DNA of 64,000 nucleotides from Adiantum capillus-veneris (taxonomy: Eukaryota; Streptophyta; Polypodiopsida; Polypodiales; Pteridaceae): contig CM043949.1 in assembly GCA_014529385.2 (NCBI GenBank), positions 114,393,477 through 114,457,476 on the forward strand, read 5' to 3'. This document shows positions 22,512 to 33,552 of the stretch, in pieces. The stretch's first letter is position 1. Every line of letters begins with the position of its first letter. Below the pieces are notes generated by a model that was given only the letters and a program-made list of their open reading frames with translations, searched no databases and was not told the origin of the DNA. A program made the translations under genes and the position numbers.

Positions 22512-23455
22512 TGATCATGAGATAGAGATTCTTCCAGGAAGTGAGCTAGTGTCAAAGAGGCCTTATAAAATGGCGCTACCAGAGCCGATTGAATTGAATG
22601 AACAGCTCTGTCAACTTATAGAACATGGATTTATTAGACTGAGTAAATCAAGCTGGGGAGCTCCAGTACTCTTTCAAAAGAACAAATATGGGACTTTACG
22701 ACTCTACATTGACTATAGAGTACTAAACCAAGTAGCAGTTTAAGAACAACTATGCTATCCCACAAATTGATGAACTGCTAGATATGCAACATGGTTTCAA
22801 GGTCTTTTCAAAGATATATCTAAGGTCTAGTTATTATCAAATCATAATAAAGGAATTAGATATTCCAAAGACAGCTTTCAACACCCGATATGAACATTTT
22901 GATTTTATAGAAATGTCATTTGGTCTAACTAATGCTCCGGCTACATTCAATAGATTGATGCAAGATATTTTCAGGCAGTTCCTAGATGACTTTGTTCTTG
23001 TCTTCTTTGATGATATTATAATCTACTCAAAGGATGAAGAAGAACATGAAGACCATCTGAGAAAGGTGTTGGATATTCTTCAAGAACACAATCTAGATGC
23101 AAAGATGAGAAGGTGTTCACTTTTCACTCCAAGGATTGAGTATTTGGGATTTATTGTTTCGCATGAAGGAATCTGAGTGGACCCTACTAAAGTTCAGGAC
23201 ATTGTTGAATGGCATCAGGCATCAAATGCAAGTGAGCTTAGAGGATTCTTGGGAATCATAGGATGGTATAGAATCTTTATAAAGGAATATGCAGTGATTA
23301 CTTCACCCTTCACAGATCTTCTGAAGAAAGGAGTGAAAATAATCTAGGGACCACTATACCAAGAAAGGTTTGACCAGCTTAAGTAGTATGTGACTACAAC
23401 ACCGTGCCTAAAGCTATCAGATTTCAATCAGGCCTTTGAATTTGTCACTAATATT
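22512..23455 (+). pseudogene. pol: Reverse transcriptase of E3, inactive and truncated
   Basis: The linker [17 protein letters not shown] leads into RT. The fingers are in 22549-22743 ([10 protein letters not shown]), and after a frameshift the palm is in 22784-23176. There FSKIYLRSSYYQI has Tyr where gypsy RTs have the first catalytic Asp, while VLVFFDDIIIYSK keeps the second Asp pair. The thumb continues to 23430 with stops at 23174, 23345 and 23384 and breaks off at the start of RNase H (LKLSDFNQAFEFVTNI), where the LTR copy begins. RNase H and integrase are missing. The gene cannot make an active enzyme. Confidence 0.85.
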
Positions 23456-24370
23456 TGAGAAATTTCTTAAAGAAAACAATTGCTCAAATAATATCTTATT
23501 TCCACATGGAACTTGCGGTTAGCGAGGTGATCCCAAGGTTAGCAGAAAATAAACTGAGGTTGTGAGCTCTCTTTTTTTCTCTTGCAGTTAGCAAGATGCC
23601 TTGCGGTTAGTAGGATGCCTTGCAATTAGAGAGATGTTCCCTTGCGGCTAGGGACTGGGAAAGTATGTGCATTTTGGGGGGTAGCAAATAAGTAAATACT
23701 TTGCAAAGGCTCTGTTGGTTAGATAGAGAAAGTTTGTGGATAGCGGAAAACTTTTCAGAATAATTGAAAGAATCAATTTTTTTTAATATAGGATTGTCTT
23801 CATTAAACCATGTTTAAGAAAGAAATTTTTTGGTGATGTTTTTTGAAGGGCTGGAGGAAAGAACATGTGTCTAGAACTAAGAAAAGAACATTGTTTGTAT
23901 ATGTAAACTAGTGTGGTAGTAATTAGAAAACAAGCTAAAAAGTGCGAGTATGGGGTGGAAAGTGGGGGCTAGCTCAGATTTCCAGTCAAGGAGGATGGGT
24001 GGTCTCAAGCAGTCAAGAAACTCTCCACTCCCTCTTATTAAGAGAAGAAAAATTAGAGACTCATTGTGCCAAGAGTCAAGAAGTCCCAAATATATGTGCC
24101 CCTGAAAGCTATGGACTCGATTAGTTGGGTACTTTTCACAAGATTAGTAGTTAGTTTAGACTAAGTCTCCTATCATATTTCTGGTTTATGGATGGCGGTA
24201 GTGCCTCTTAAATGTGAGAAAAAAGGTGTTGTTTATGGATTCTAAATATGTCAAGGGGATTTCATCTTTATGCTAGGAAGTAGTTTTCATTAGAGTCTTT
24301 GATTTATCAACCTAGCTTGTGGTGTATGACCCTTAAAACCACGAACATGATGGATAGAGGACTTCCTCTC
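23454..24370 (+). repeat. Truncated right LTR copy of E3
   Basis: It matches 14699-15600 of the left LTR, including the 'tcctcttattaagagaag' and 'ggtgtatgacccttaaaaccac' stretches. It lacks everything upstream of tttgagaaatt and everything after cttcctctc. No polypurine tract precedes it. It is joined directly to the RNase H coding remnant, so a deletion created the left junction. Confidence 0.8.
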
Positions 24371-24473
24371 TCCCAAAGACTCCATTGCATCCATAAAATA
24401 TAAGATGCCCTTGATGTGGCAAAAATGCCACTTCACTAATCCATGTAGATCAGTAGCTACAAGCTCTCGAGGT
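24371..24473 (-). pseudogene. Possible copia integrase remnant
   Basis: On the minus strand an open stretch reads ELVATDLHGLV...GILYFMDAMESL, which resembles the start of the Ty1/copia integrase core (ELVHSDLCGP...YFVTFIDD). Only one catalytic Asp region is covered, and no other copia domain was found nearby. It ends at the poly-G tract on one side and the E3 LTR on the other. Low certainty. Confidence 0.3.

Positions 24474-24506
<33 letters not shown>
24474..24506 (+). repeat. Poly-G tract, 33 bp
   Basis: An uninterrupted run of G from 24474 to 24506. Assembly length may be approximate. Confidence 0.85.
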
Positions 24507-24509
<3 letters not shown>

Positions 24510-25616
24510 GGGGGCTTAGTTTTGTCTTGAAAATGGTAATTAATTTTCCTTCACAAAGATGATTATTAAGCCACAATACAACTAGTTCAAGAAAAAGAAA
24601 GACTTTATACTCTCTGGCAGCCAGCCTCTCTTAATCACAAAGATTAAACACACCCTAGGAATGTTTTTCAAGCTTGATTGCTTCCATCAAACACATGAAC
24701 CAACGAATAGTCAAGATATCACTTGAAGACCAGGTCATGAAAATCCAACTTGGTAAAATGTTTTTCAAGCTCAGTGTCTTCCATCAAGCACATGAGTACT
24801 AGCTTGGTAATATTTTATTTGATTATTTAATTCACCAACACAATGGAGAGAAGAAAATACCTCTAAAGAGCATCATAAGAAGTTGTGAATCCAAAAGGCT
24901 ATACTCACAAGAGGCAAAACGTAGGTTGCATGTTTCCTTGGAATAAAGAAGCCTCGATGACTATTTGTGTAGGAAGGGTCTTGCAAAACCCTTCTGTTTG
25001 TGTGAGAAGGATCTTCAAAACATGTGAACATTGGGATTGTTGGTAGAGACTCTATGGGCTTGTTGGTAGAGGGTTCACTAGAAGCTGGTGATGATAGCTC
25101 CTCTCCTACCTCTACTACCTACAAATCACTTACTTGAGCTCACCAAATTAAAACTTAAGATCAAACTTACAGTGTAGTAGGGTAGCTAGGGATTTGTAAG
25201 AGCGGGGAACCTTTGTAGAAGCCCCTAAAGGCTCAATAGAAGATATTGGGAGGAACTTTTCTCTTTCAACTTTCACATGTGAGAATTCTTTCTACCAAAT
25301 GAAGGCATATTGTAGAGCTTACGTCAACCTCTAAGCCCCTAGGGTAGAACTTAGTAGTGTTCAAGAAAAATCGCTTTTTTTATGTATTCTTCAAGAGAAA
25401 ATTTGGAACCTTTGAGTTGACCTTTACTAATTTCTTAGTATTTCCTCAAAATTTAAGTGATATTTTTTCATTTTCTTCCTATCAACCAACATTTTTTACA
25501 AATTATCAAAGCGGCACGATTGTAAGTTGAGACACACTTTTCTAGAACACAAGGAAGAAAACCTAAAAATATTAAGAGAATTTCTTTGTTTCAACTTTCA
25601 ATCTCCCCGTTTGGAG
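24507..25616. other. Unassigned sequence left of the short LTR element
   Basis: No protein domain or RNA gene is seen. A 35-bp stretch (atgtttttcaagct..cttccatcaa.cacatga) occurs twice, at 24661 and 24758. The region is the left half of a locus split by the short LTR element. Confidence 0.4.
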
Positions 25617-25877
25617 TGTTAGGTTCAAGCCCGTTGTACCTATGGGAACATGTCCTATAGTATGTAGGTAAGGGCAGTCTAGTAGAGTTTTGCATGATAG
25701 AGAGCAAAATCTATATATATTGTAAGGCCTTTTGTTTTTTTATATACAAGCAAAATTTTTAAAAAAAGCGTGTTGTTTTTCTCTCTCCCTCTCTGCACTC
25801 ATTCATCTCTTCTGCACCTTCTCTCTCTCGCCATGGCCTGCCCAAGGCTCCACCCACGATAGCCCTATAGCCTAACA
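25617..25877 (+). repeat. 5' LTR of the short element
   Basis: TGTTAGGTTCAAGCC to CCTAACA. A TATA-like run (atatatattgtaagg) and a CT-rich leader lie inside. It matches 27200-27458 closely. Confidence 0.85.
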
Positions 25878-26267
25878 CTAGTATCAGATCCGTACTGAGG
25901 ATAGAAGACCAAGTTCAAAGGGGCTTGAGAGCTGAACCATTCGGGGCTGCTACTGTGGAGGGCTAAGATTGACACATAAAGAAAAACTTCAGACACGCTA
26001 TGCTTCAGACTAGGAGGGCCATATTGTGAAGGAGAGTGTGGTACTACAGAAGCGATCTTACAGAAGCCCAGCAAAGGGGCTCACACATTGATGTCTTTCC
26101 AGGAGGCTCAAAACGCCATCGTCAAGTCAAAACACCATCATCAACTGTCGTTATGTTCTGCAGACTTGTTATTTGTAGAACATTTGGATTAAAACATCTC
26201 TTATTGAAGCGAGGATTCACACATAGGCCAGTCACACACCCTCATCTTGACTCTATGTTATTCTAGG

Positions 26268-26466
26268 CGGGCAACATCAAGACTATTGAGCCCGACTGCA
26301 TATTGAAACGCATGCCCGCAGGCCCCCCTGGTGTGGTGGCGATAGTAGTGAACGACCAAGCTTTTCAAAATGCCTACCGAGGCAAATTTTTTCAAGGATT
26401 TTTCGACAATAGCTATTTTTACAAGGCTTGGTCTAAGGTGCACGCAACCCGTTCAAGAGCATTTTA
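26268..26466 (+). pseudogene. Unrecognised coding-like stretch in the short LTR element
   Basis: About 65 codons are open: a Pro/Gly patch (MPAGPPGVVAIVVNDQ) is followed by an aromatic-rich patch (GKFFQGFFDNSYFYKAW). It does not resemble any retrotransposon domain, so it could be a captured gene fragment. There is no start codon in context, and the frame closes at 26464-26466. Another short ORF (26565-26831) is also unrecognised. Confidence 0.25.
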
Positions 26467-27199
26467 AAATGCTATGTGAAGTACCTTGTCAATGAGAGCA
26501 AGACAACGAGTATTCTGCCTTCAAGGATTTGAACATAATAATAAAGGTTCCTATGACTATATAGATGGTTGTTGGAGATAAAGGGCTATCTAGTACTGGA
26601 GAAATTAGCTCGACAAAGATTGATCCAATACTACATGTTGATCTGGAAAAGATGAAGAACATCCATAAGCGAACAGTTTTCTTTGAGAACCAAGATGTAC
26701 ATCAGCAGATGCAACACATGAAGGTGTGCTTCGAGACTGCAGTACAAGCTTTCACAAACTATTTTTTCCAGTTTAGTGTCATAGATTTGTCCTCTTTTAT
26801 CTATTGTCAAAACAATTATATACTTTTTTAGTCAAATCTTATTTTACCTTATCTGTTGTCAGTCATGCCATGATACACATTTGTACGGGTTATAGACACT
26901 CATAAGTGGTAAGACCTCCCAAAAACATTTGTTCTCAACCCATTTTTGTTGCACTTCTTGTGAGGTTATTGGGTACACCTTAAGCCCAAGGTTTGGTAGG
27001 AACCAAAAACTCCACTGATTGGTAGCTAATTTTTGACCGACACCCTATCTGTTCAAGGGGGGGTTTTATCGTAGCACAAGGTTAAGGATACACCAAAAAT
27101 TCTTGGTTGTGAGAGAACCTAAAACTCATTGTTGACGAGTACACCAAAAACTCGAGGTATCATGAGAGGCTCTATCTAGTCTGGGCTTGAGGGGGGGAA

Positions 27200-27458
27200 G
27201 GTTAGGTTCAAGCCCATTGTACCTATTGGAACATGTCCTATAACATGCAGGTAAGGGAATTCTAGTGGAGTTTTGCATGACAGAGAGAAAAAGCTATATA
27301 TATTGTAAGGCCTTTTGTTTTTTATATACAAACAAACTTACAAAAAAAGCGTGTCAATTTTCTCTCTCCCTCTCTGCACTCGTTCATCTCCTCTACACCT
27401 TCTCTCTCTCACCATGGCCTACCCAAGGCTCCACCCGCCATAGCTTTGTAGCTTAACA
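27200..27458 (+). repeat. 3' LTR of the short element
   Basis: A copy of 25617-25877 whose first base is G instead of T; it ends TTAACA. The duplicated TGGAG follows. Confidence 0.85.
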
Positions 27459-28584
27459 TGGAGGACTTCTTGCTACTTAAAGGTATACTCTAGAGCCCAG
27501 ATCAACCTACGAAGCTGCTAGCCCATATGGTCAAATAGCCAACAAGTGGGCCCCAAATCTGACATGAATCATCCTTGGGAAGATCCCATTCTAGAAACAA
27601 GAGAGTGGCACCTCACTCAAGAACTTTGGGGTGCAAGACTCTTGTGAATGACATGCTAAAATTCTTAGAGGATATAACCATTCAAAGGATTTTTTAAAGA
27701 GATTTAGAAGCTCTAGAGAAGAAAATATCAGCTTCTGAATATGGTAAGAATAGTGATGAAACTAAACCAATATAAGGCTCAAAAGAGCATTCTAAGAAAG
27801 AGGTAAAGTCAAGATGGACTTGGTCAAAGCTGATAAATAGGATCTAGAGATAGAAAATATTTAGCACAAACAAGCTAAATATCCAATAAAGGATCCATCA
27901 ACTAAGAGATGCAAGAGTCTAGCAGAGGCATGGTATTGCAAAGACAATTTTTTAGAGGGGAGGTAATCTAGTTTAGTTAGTAGTTCTAGGAATTAACATG
28001 ATCAAATATATGTGAAAGTATGTGATATATTGAGAAGCTGAGTATTGAATCGATAATATTAGAAGAGCATTACTTGAGGCTACGAGCTTTCATCTAAACA
28101 CATGTATCTCCTATTTTGGAGATGGTATTGGAAAGCTACAAAGATAAAAAGATCTGTATGAGCCCCTTTAGGTCAATTAATTATCATGGTTTGGAAGAGA
28201 CTATCAATATGACATATTCTAATGGAAATGATAAGCATACATTATTATTACAAGTGAAAAATAGAAAATCAAGGTTGGTCAATGGAAAAATCAAAAGGAT
28301 ATCAAGTTCACTGGTACTATATAACTAAAGAACTCATTATGAGCTATGGTCACTTTATGTTTGGGTGGATAGTTTGTAATCATTTTGAGCATTCAAGAAA
28401 TCTATAAGTAAATACATGCAAGATGAAAATGGTCACGCTTGCACGGGGGAAGATTTCACTCAAGGCATGTTTAAATTCCTCTTGTCCCTTCTCACCTCTC
28501 CTCTGTTTGTGCATTTGTATCACTCCACTCTTAGAGGTGCACTTGCACATGCTTTTCTTCTCTATTTATTTTAGATCATATGCC
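27459..28584. other. Unassigned sequence right of the short LTR element
   Basis: No domain-level match was found. A frame near 27890-27960 (CKSLAEAWYCKDNF) looks coding-like but is short and unassigned. Confidence 0.35.
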
Positions 28585-29247
28585 CTTCTATCACTCATTT
28601 TGGTCACACTCATGGGAGAAGAAGACTCTGTTGCCATGGTAGTAACCTTTGTGATTATGTCCTTGAAGCTTTGAGAGATCAATAACTGCAAAGCAAAATT
28701 GGTAATGAAAGCTATTGTTTTTTTATGCTTAATCATGCTATCATCTCTTGCCTCTTCTTCATTTGGGATCCTTTCTAAATGGTGCTATACTATCCTACTC
28801 TCATTTATTAAAATCTAGCTGGGATCAACTCATGTTATACCTATACTATGATAATTTCTCTACATTTTTCTCTATGAAGTAATGATGGACTCATTAGTCA
28901 ATTCCACAGCCTCTTACATATGATCATATATTCAAATTCTTATCAATATTCTTACAAAATAATCTAATCTCTTTCAAATTCCTCATTTGATTAAAGAGCT
29001 GGATTTTCTTGCAAGCTATGGAATATGTATTCATGATTGTTTTTGTAGGGACAATTTTTTTTCCAAAAAAAGATTGTTTGGGTATTGGAAAGAAAGAGAA
29101 ACTCTCAGGCCTTCTTCATTCAAAGTCCTATACAGATATAGTCAAAACTCCCTTTGATACCGAGGGAGAAGGGCTTAGTGGAGTAAATGCTAAAGTAGTG
29201 CATATGGGTGCACATATCTGGGGGGTTTGTTCCTAGATTACAAGATA
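28585..29247 (+). repeat. E4 left LTR, first part (interrupted by E2)
   Basis: cccttctatcactcattttg and later stretches (cagcctcttacatatgatca; aagggcttagtggagtaaat) match the right copy at 59740-60560. About 220 bp near 28630-28850 has no counterpart there. It stops at the E2 junction inside 'gattacaagatag', which the right copy shows uninterrupted. Confidence 0.65.
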
Positions 29248-29336
29248 GTGACAAGCACAAAGCACAAAACGGACCCCGACGAGCCTCAATGCTGCCAGGA
29301 CCATGCACGTCGAGCTAGTCATGAGAAATGGACAAT

Positions 29337-29365
29337 GGGGCACCACCTAGCTTTGAGCAGCTAGG
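29337..29365 (-). other. U5 stem-loop and GGTGGTGCCCC in the E2 3' LTR
   Basis: cctagct and agctagg pair perfectly over seven bases around a 6-base loop; on the minus strand GGTGGTGCCCC follows. The 5' LTR copy (37968-37997) has one change (agcggctagg) that shortens the stem to six pairs. Bases in the stem covary with E1's copies. Confidence 0.6.
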
Positions 29366-29413
29366 ACACGGAAATCGGTGATTTAAAATAGTACAAATAC
29401 TACACACACACAT

Positions 29414-29450
<37 letters not shown>

Positions 29451-30387
29451 TAGGTGATGAAAACCCCTCGGGATGTGAGGGAAACTTGATTCAATGCAAT
29501 ATTTATAGAAACCTTAGTCTTGGCGAGATGGCAACAGTGGTGATAGAGAGAGATCGAGAGATAGAGAGAGATAGTGACTCGTGAGCCTATAGTGCAATCT
29601 CTAGAGGAAATTCCATAAGCATGGAGATTCTACTCTTGTGTATGTGGCGACCCTTGGAGTTAGGGTGTGTGCATGGATTCCTTGTCAAGTGCTGATTCCC
29701 AGGTGCCCCCCGATAGTGACCTCTTAGCGCCCTTTTATAGGTGCACGTTGCATTAGTTTAGGATAATCCGATTAGGTTAGGGCCCTAATCAGGAGAGACA
29801 AAGCAAGGAGTTGGGTCCTAGATGGTTGACCCTTGCTTTGTGTTAGGAGAACTTTTAAAATGATATCTCCTAGGTGGGCCTTTGTGACCATCACCTAGAG
29901 AGAGGTGGCAATATACAATTGGTTTTTATACAAGATTTTTGGCTTGAAAACGGGAAAATATATTACCCTATGGATATTTACTACAAAGAAATGTTGAAGC
30001 AAGATGTCGGTAATTGGCAGAATTTGGTGGTGCGTTGGTGTAGCACGTTTGCCACTTTTGGGGTCGGCCAGGGCATGCCTTCGGTGTCATTCTTGAACCG
30101 GGGTCGCCTTCGCGTGCTTTTGGTCGTCTTCTTTGTTGATATTAAATTCTATTGCTTTTTCCTTCTTGTGTGTGCGTATGGTGTGATGTGATCGTTTGAT
30201 TATGTGCATGCGAGTGTAATGTACTCGTATATGTATGTGCATGTGCTCGTAAGTGTGTTTGTGCATGTGTGGGTGTATGTAATTTTGTGAGGATCTAGGT
30301 GCATGTGAGTGTGTGTGTGTGTGTAGGTATGATGAAAGAGAGAGAAAAAAACTATTCTATGCGCCCGCATGGGCTTTTACACAACAA

Positions 30388-30390
<3 letters not shown>

Positions 30391-30472
<82 letters not shown>

Positions 30473-30597
30473 AGAGAGAGATTATATTGAGCCCACAGAG
30501 CTATTTCCAAATCAGGAAACAAGGGCAAGGAAGAGTCAACAGGAGGGAGAGAGTGAGAGAGCACCTTGTCATGCTAAGAACAAGAGAGGGAGAAAGT

Positions 30598-30633
<36 letters not shown>

Positions 30634-30797
30634 GGAGGGAGAGTGTGAGGGATAGGGTGAGATTGGGAGAGAGAGAGAGAGAGCTATTTTGGCTCATGCA
30701 TGGTGGGTCTTGCTTCCGGATTGACGAACAAGGGAGAGAGAGAGAGAGAGCTATTTTGGCTCATGCATGGTGGGTCTTGCTTCCGGATTGACGAACA

Positions 30798-30881
<84 letters not shown>
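30391..30881 (+). repeat. AG arrays and poly-G in the E2 3' LTR
   Basis: Long AG runs lie at about 30391-30470 and 30786-30881, with a G35 homopolymer at 30598-30632 and the 67-bp duplication between. The matching LTR has G28 at 55796-55823. Apparent Arg-Glu repeat ORFs here are not genes. Confidence 0.9.
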
Positions 30882-30885
<4 letters not shown>

Positions 30886-31281
30886 CATGTGCCCTATATT
30901 GGGCTTGGTTATAGAGAGTAAGACGGAGGGAGTGAGAGAACGAGATGGAGTTTGAGTAAGAGAGAGGGACTAGCTCGAATAATGGATGAGACGGAGAGAG
31001 AATTGTCCCATGCATGGCGGCCCTTGTGGGTTGATGAACCCGAGGGAGAGAGAGGGATTATGGCTACATGTGTTAATGAACTTGAGGGAGAGGGGAAATA
31101 ATGGAGGAGAGGGGGGAGGGTGGTTCCAAGGGAGGGGTGGCCTACTACGGGCGTATGCATGGGAGGGAAAAGAGTGGCGGGGTGGTAGGCTTAAAAATGT
31201 TTTTTTTCCTTCATTGTTTAATTTTAGCTCCCCCCGAGTGGGGTTGGTTCTCGTGGCCATAGTTTCAAAAACCGGCCATCA

Positions 31282-31297
31282 TTAGCCCTCCCTTCTG
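31282..31297 (-). other. Polypurine tract of E2
   Basis: On the minus strand agaagggagggctaa sits directly before the LTR start TGATGG. It is nearly the same as E1's tract, as is the preceding aagcatgaatgcctctagcc. Confidence 0.8.
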
Positions 31298-31400
31298 GCT
31301 AGAGGCATTCATGCTTCTAGCTTTGCGACTGATTCTCTAGTAGCAAATTTGGAGGGTTCTCCCTCCTCTGAAATACCTAGCATGAACTCTGGATCAAAAC

Positions 31401-31583
31401 TTAACAGTACCTTTTTAGTCTCCATCCATTGACTCTCGTCTTGTGAATTCGACCATCTTCTTCCATCAATATGTAGCTGTCATTGGTGTATCGCTTTTTG
31501 ACAATAAATGGCCCTTCCCATCTGGGCTGAAACTTCTTATCTTTCGTAGTGTCAAATTTGTTTTCGTATCTCAACACTAACAT
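31401..31583 (-). pseudogene. pol: Integrase C-terminal domain of E2
   Basis: FQPRWEGPFIVKKRYTNDSY and IHKTRVNGWRLKRY are the SH3-like C-terminal domain typical of Tat/Athila integrases, which ends without a chromodomain. The frame closes at 31401, about 100 bp before the polypurine tract. It is separated from the catalytic core by a decayed stretch. Confidence 0.8.
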
Positions 31584-31783
31584 GCCTTTCTTCAGACCCT
31601 TTTCCTTAAGCCCTCCTTACGTTGCATAGTGGTTGATCGTATCTTGTCTATCTAGATGAAGCCTTTCTAGATCCAAGATGCGGTTGCGGAGATGGGCAAT
31701 TGGGTGTTGTAAACTGACTAGCCATAACTCACAAGCTGGCTATCTGTACCTCGATGGGTAGAATGGATGAAAAGGGGTGAAAA

Positions 31784-32410
31784 CTAGTGATGTTTGGAAT
31801 GTCGTGTGATAGGCCCAAAGAGCGGCCATGATATTCTTATCCCAATCACATTCACTTGCTTTGTGATGATCTTACAGATCATTCCGTTTACCTTTTCCAC
31901 TATACCATTGCACTGTGGATAGTATGGGGTGGAGTGTCCGCGTGTGATGCCTAAGTTTTTCATCAATTCTCCCACCAATTCGCCTCTGAAACCTGTCCCT
32001 CTATCATACATTATCTCCAGAGGTGTGAAAAAATGGAAACAAATGTGCTCAAATATGTACTTCACCACTTGTTGGGTTGTAATGCATGTGGTGGTTGCTG
32101 CTTCCGCCCATCGGGTCATGTAGTCTACACCAACTAGAATGTATAGTTTACTGATTGGGCCCTTGGTAAAGGACCAATTGCATCTATTCCCCACTTCTCA
32201 AATGGTCCATATGAGATGATAGGAGTCTGTGGCTCATAGGTTAGTGTTCGATCACTCAATACCTGACAAGCTCTACATGTTTTACACCAATGATGCACAT
32301 CCCTGTTTAGACTAGGCCAAGAGAATCCTGCTTCTAGAATCTTCCTACTGGTAATATCTAGAGCAAAGTGTCTACCTCAAACACCATCATGGAAACTTGA
32401 GATTACCTCC
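31784..32410 (-). pseudogene. pol: Integrase zinc finger and catalytic core of E2
   Basis: The zinc-finger end (HHWCKTCRACQ) is read at about 32320-32290, then FEKWGIDAIGPL. The core ORF (32194-31784) has VGVDYMTRWAEA with Asp 24, IMYDRGTGFRG with Asp 64, and NGIVEKVNG with Glu 100. The spacing from the second Asp to Glu is 35, so the DD35E triad is intact. A frameshift separates finger and core near 32195. It would join element DNA to the host chromosome, but the breaks make it inactive. Confidence 0.85.
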
Positions 32411-32640
32411 GTGATTTTATTGGAGATTGGCACTCGCCTGAGAATCTAGTCTTTGCCCTTGCAATATAAGTTGTTGTTTATAAGGCGGTATCTTATTGCC
32501 TTTTGGACAAGCCATTCTTTCTGGCCCTTGGTATACCCTTCAAGACATTCTCATGTATCTAAGAAGTTGATGATATCATGCATAACATCACTACCCTAAA
32601 AGAGGGGCAGTTTCAGTTAGATTGCTCCTATGGGAACATC

Positions 32641-33063
32641 TTATATTCTTTCCTTGGCTAGAGCATCTGCCTCTTGATTTTTTGCCCTAGGCACATGAAA
32701 TAACTGCATTGCTTCAAACTTCCTTAATAGATCCTTAACTTGGCATAATTGACCAAGTAAAACCTGATTTTTACAAATCCAAGTGCCATTTATCTTCTTT
32801 ATCAAAACCATGGCATCGCCAAACACATTTAGGCATTGAACCCCTTGCAAAAAACATTGTTCTAATCCAAGAATTAAAGCCGCATACTGTGCTTTGTTGT
32901 TGGAGTGGGAGTGAAGCAGCTGTCCAATAGAGAATACCTTTTCCTTTTGCTTATTGAGAATGATGATGCCAACTGCATCCTGGTCTTCTGTTCTTTTGTA
33001 AGCTCCATCAAAGAAAAGAGAATGAGCTCTTTCTAGCTTAGGAATTTCTACCATTGGTGTCAC
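32641..33063 (-). pseudogene. pol: Second RNase H (aRH) domain of E2
   Basis: A 140-codon frame with SLFFDGAYKR (Asp 19), SNNKAQYAALILGLE, LNVFGDAMVLIKK (Asp 83) and KNQEADALAK (Asp 133). This is the pattern of the additional archaeal-type RNase H found between RNase H and integrase in Tat elements. The catalytic Glu normally seen in NN.AEY is Gln here (position 59). It follows the ordinary RNase H directly and is separated from integrase by about 450 bp. Confidence 0.8.
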
Positions 33064-33423
33064 TTATTTACCTTTTGTGTTGAACTTTAGCTTCTTCTCA
33101 TAGTGATGATGAGGAAGAATACCTACTAGACTAGCCCTGGTGGAGTTTTCTACCTGCATGGTGTAATCAAGCTCTTGTAATCTAACAAGCCACTTAGAGA
33201 TTCTAGATGAGACATCCATGTGTTGCATCACATATGGAAAGACCTCTTCCATTGTCAAAATTACAAAGGGTATAGGCAATAGATAAGATCGAAACTTTGT
33301 AGTGGCAAACATTAATGCAAGCACCATGTGCTCTACCGCTAAGAATCCTTTTTTTGATGGGGTCATGGCGCCACTAGAGAAGTAGATAGGATGCATGAAA
33401 GAGGTTTGGGGATCCTTTTGCAT
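33064..33423 (-). pseudogene. pol: First RNase H domain region of E2
   Basis: HPIYFSSGAMTPSKKGFLAVEHMVLALMFA and RISKWLVRLQELDYTMQVEN match the gypsy RNase H core after RT. The usual 'Y.SR.L...E..Y...E' pattern is recognisable although worn. The frame ends at the second RNase H. Confidence 0.75.
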
Positions 33424-33552
33424 TAGTACGGCTCCAAGTGTATCACTTCCTACACTGAGGTTAACATAAAATGGCGCGTCCTATCTAGGGGGTGCAATGG
33501 TGGGAAGTGTAGCCATGATCTGTTTCATTTTGCTAAACTATTGCTCATTTTC

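Larger units (their letters stand above)
13941..24370 (+). mobile_element. E3: Ty3/gypsy element with pre-gag ORF, cut by a CACTA transposon
   Basis: Left LTR, primer-binding site, unknown ORF, gag, protease and RT follow in order; the RT frame then runs into a copy of the LTR. The right LTR copy (23454-24370) lacks the U3 part and the last 120 bp or so, and RNase H and integrase are missing, so the 3' half is deleted. The left end is not resolved because the truncated right LTR cannot define it; the start given is the end of the 20-bp repeat array. CACTA inserted between protease and RT at 18213. All coding parts carry stops. Confidence 0.7.
25617..27458 (+). mobile_element. Short non-autonomous LTR element, 1.84 kb
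   Basis: Two LTRs of about 260 bp (25617-25877 and 27200-27458) flank a 1.3-kb interior. The 5-bp duplication TGGAG is at 25612-25616 and 27459-27463. A degenerate primer-binding site (TAGTATCAGATCC) follows the left LTR, and a polypurine tract (gagggggggaag) precedes the right one. LTR style (TGTTAGGTTCAAG...TAACA, short, TATATATATTG) is copia-like. No gag or pol domain is present. Confidence 0.88.
29248..31281 (-). repeat. 3' LTR of E2
   Basis: On the plus strand it runs TGACAAGCAC...CGGCCATCA and matches 37885-38334 plus 54478-56345. The minus-strand TATA (complement of cttttata, 29735-29742) lies about 490 bp from the U5 end. It contains several (AG)n arrays, a 67-bp tandem duplication (30684 and 30751) absent from the other LTR, and a G35 run. 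Confidence 0.85.

Noticed and set aside
28423..28674. 83-codon ORF with hydrophobic stretch
   Set aside because: It spans E4's LTR and is not conserved in the other LTR copy.
30299..31285. Many Arg-Glu repeat ORFs on both strands
   Set aside because: They are translations of AG microsatellites and shift with run length.
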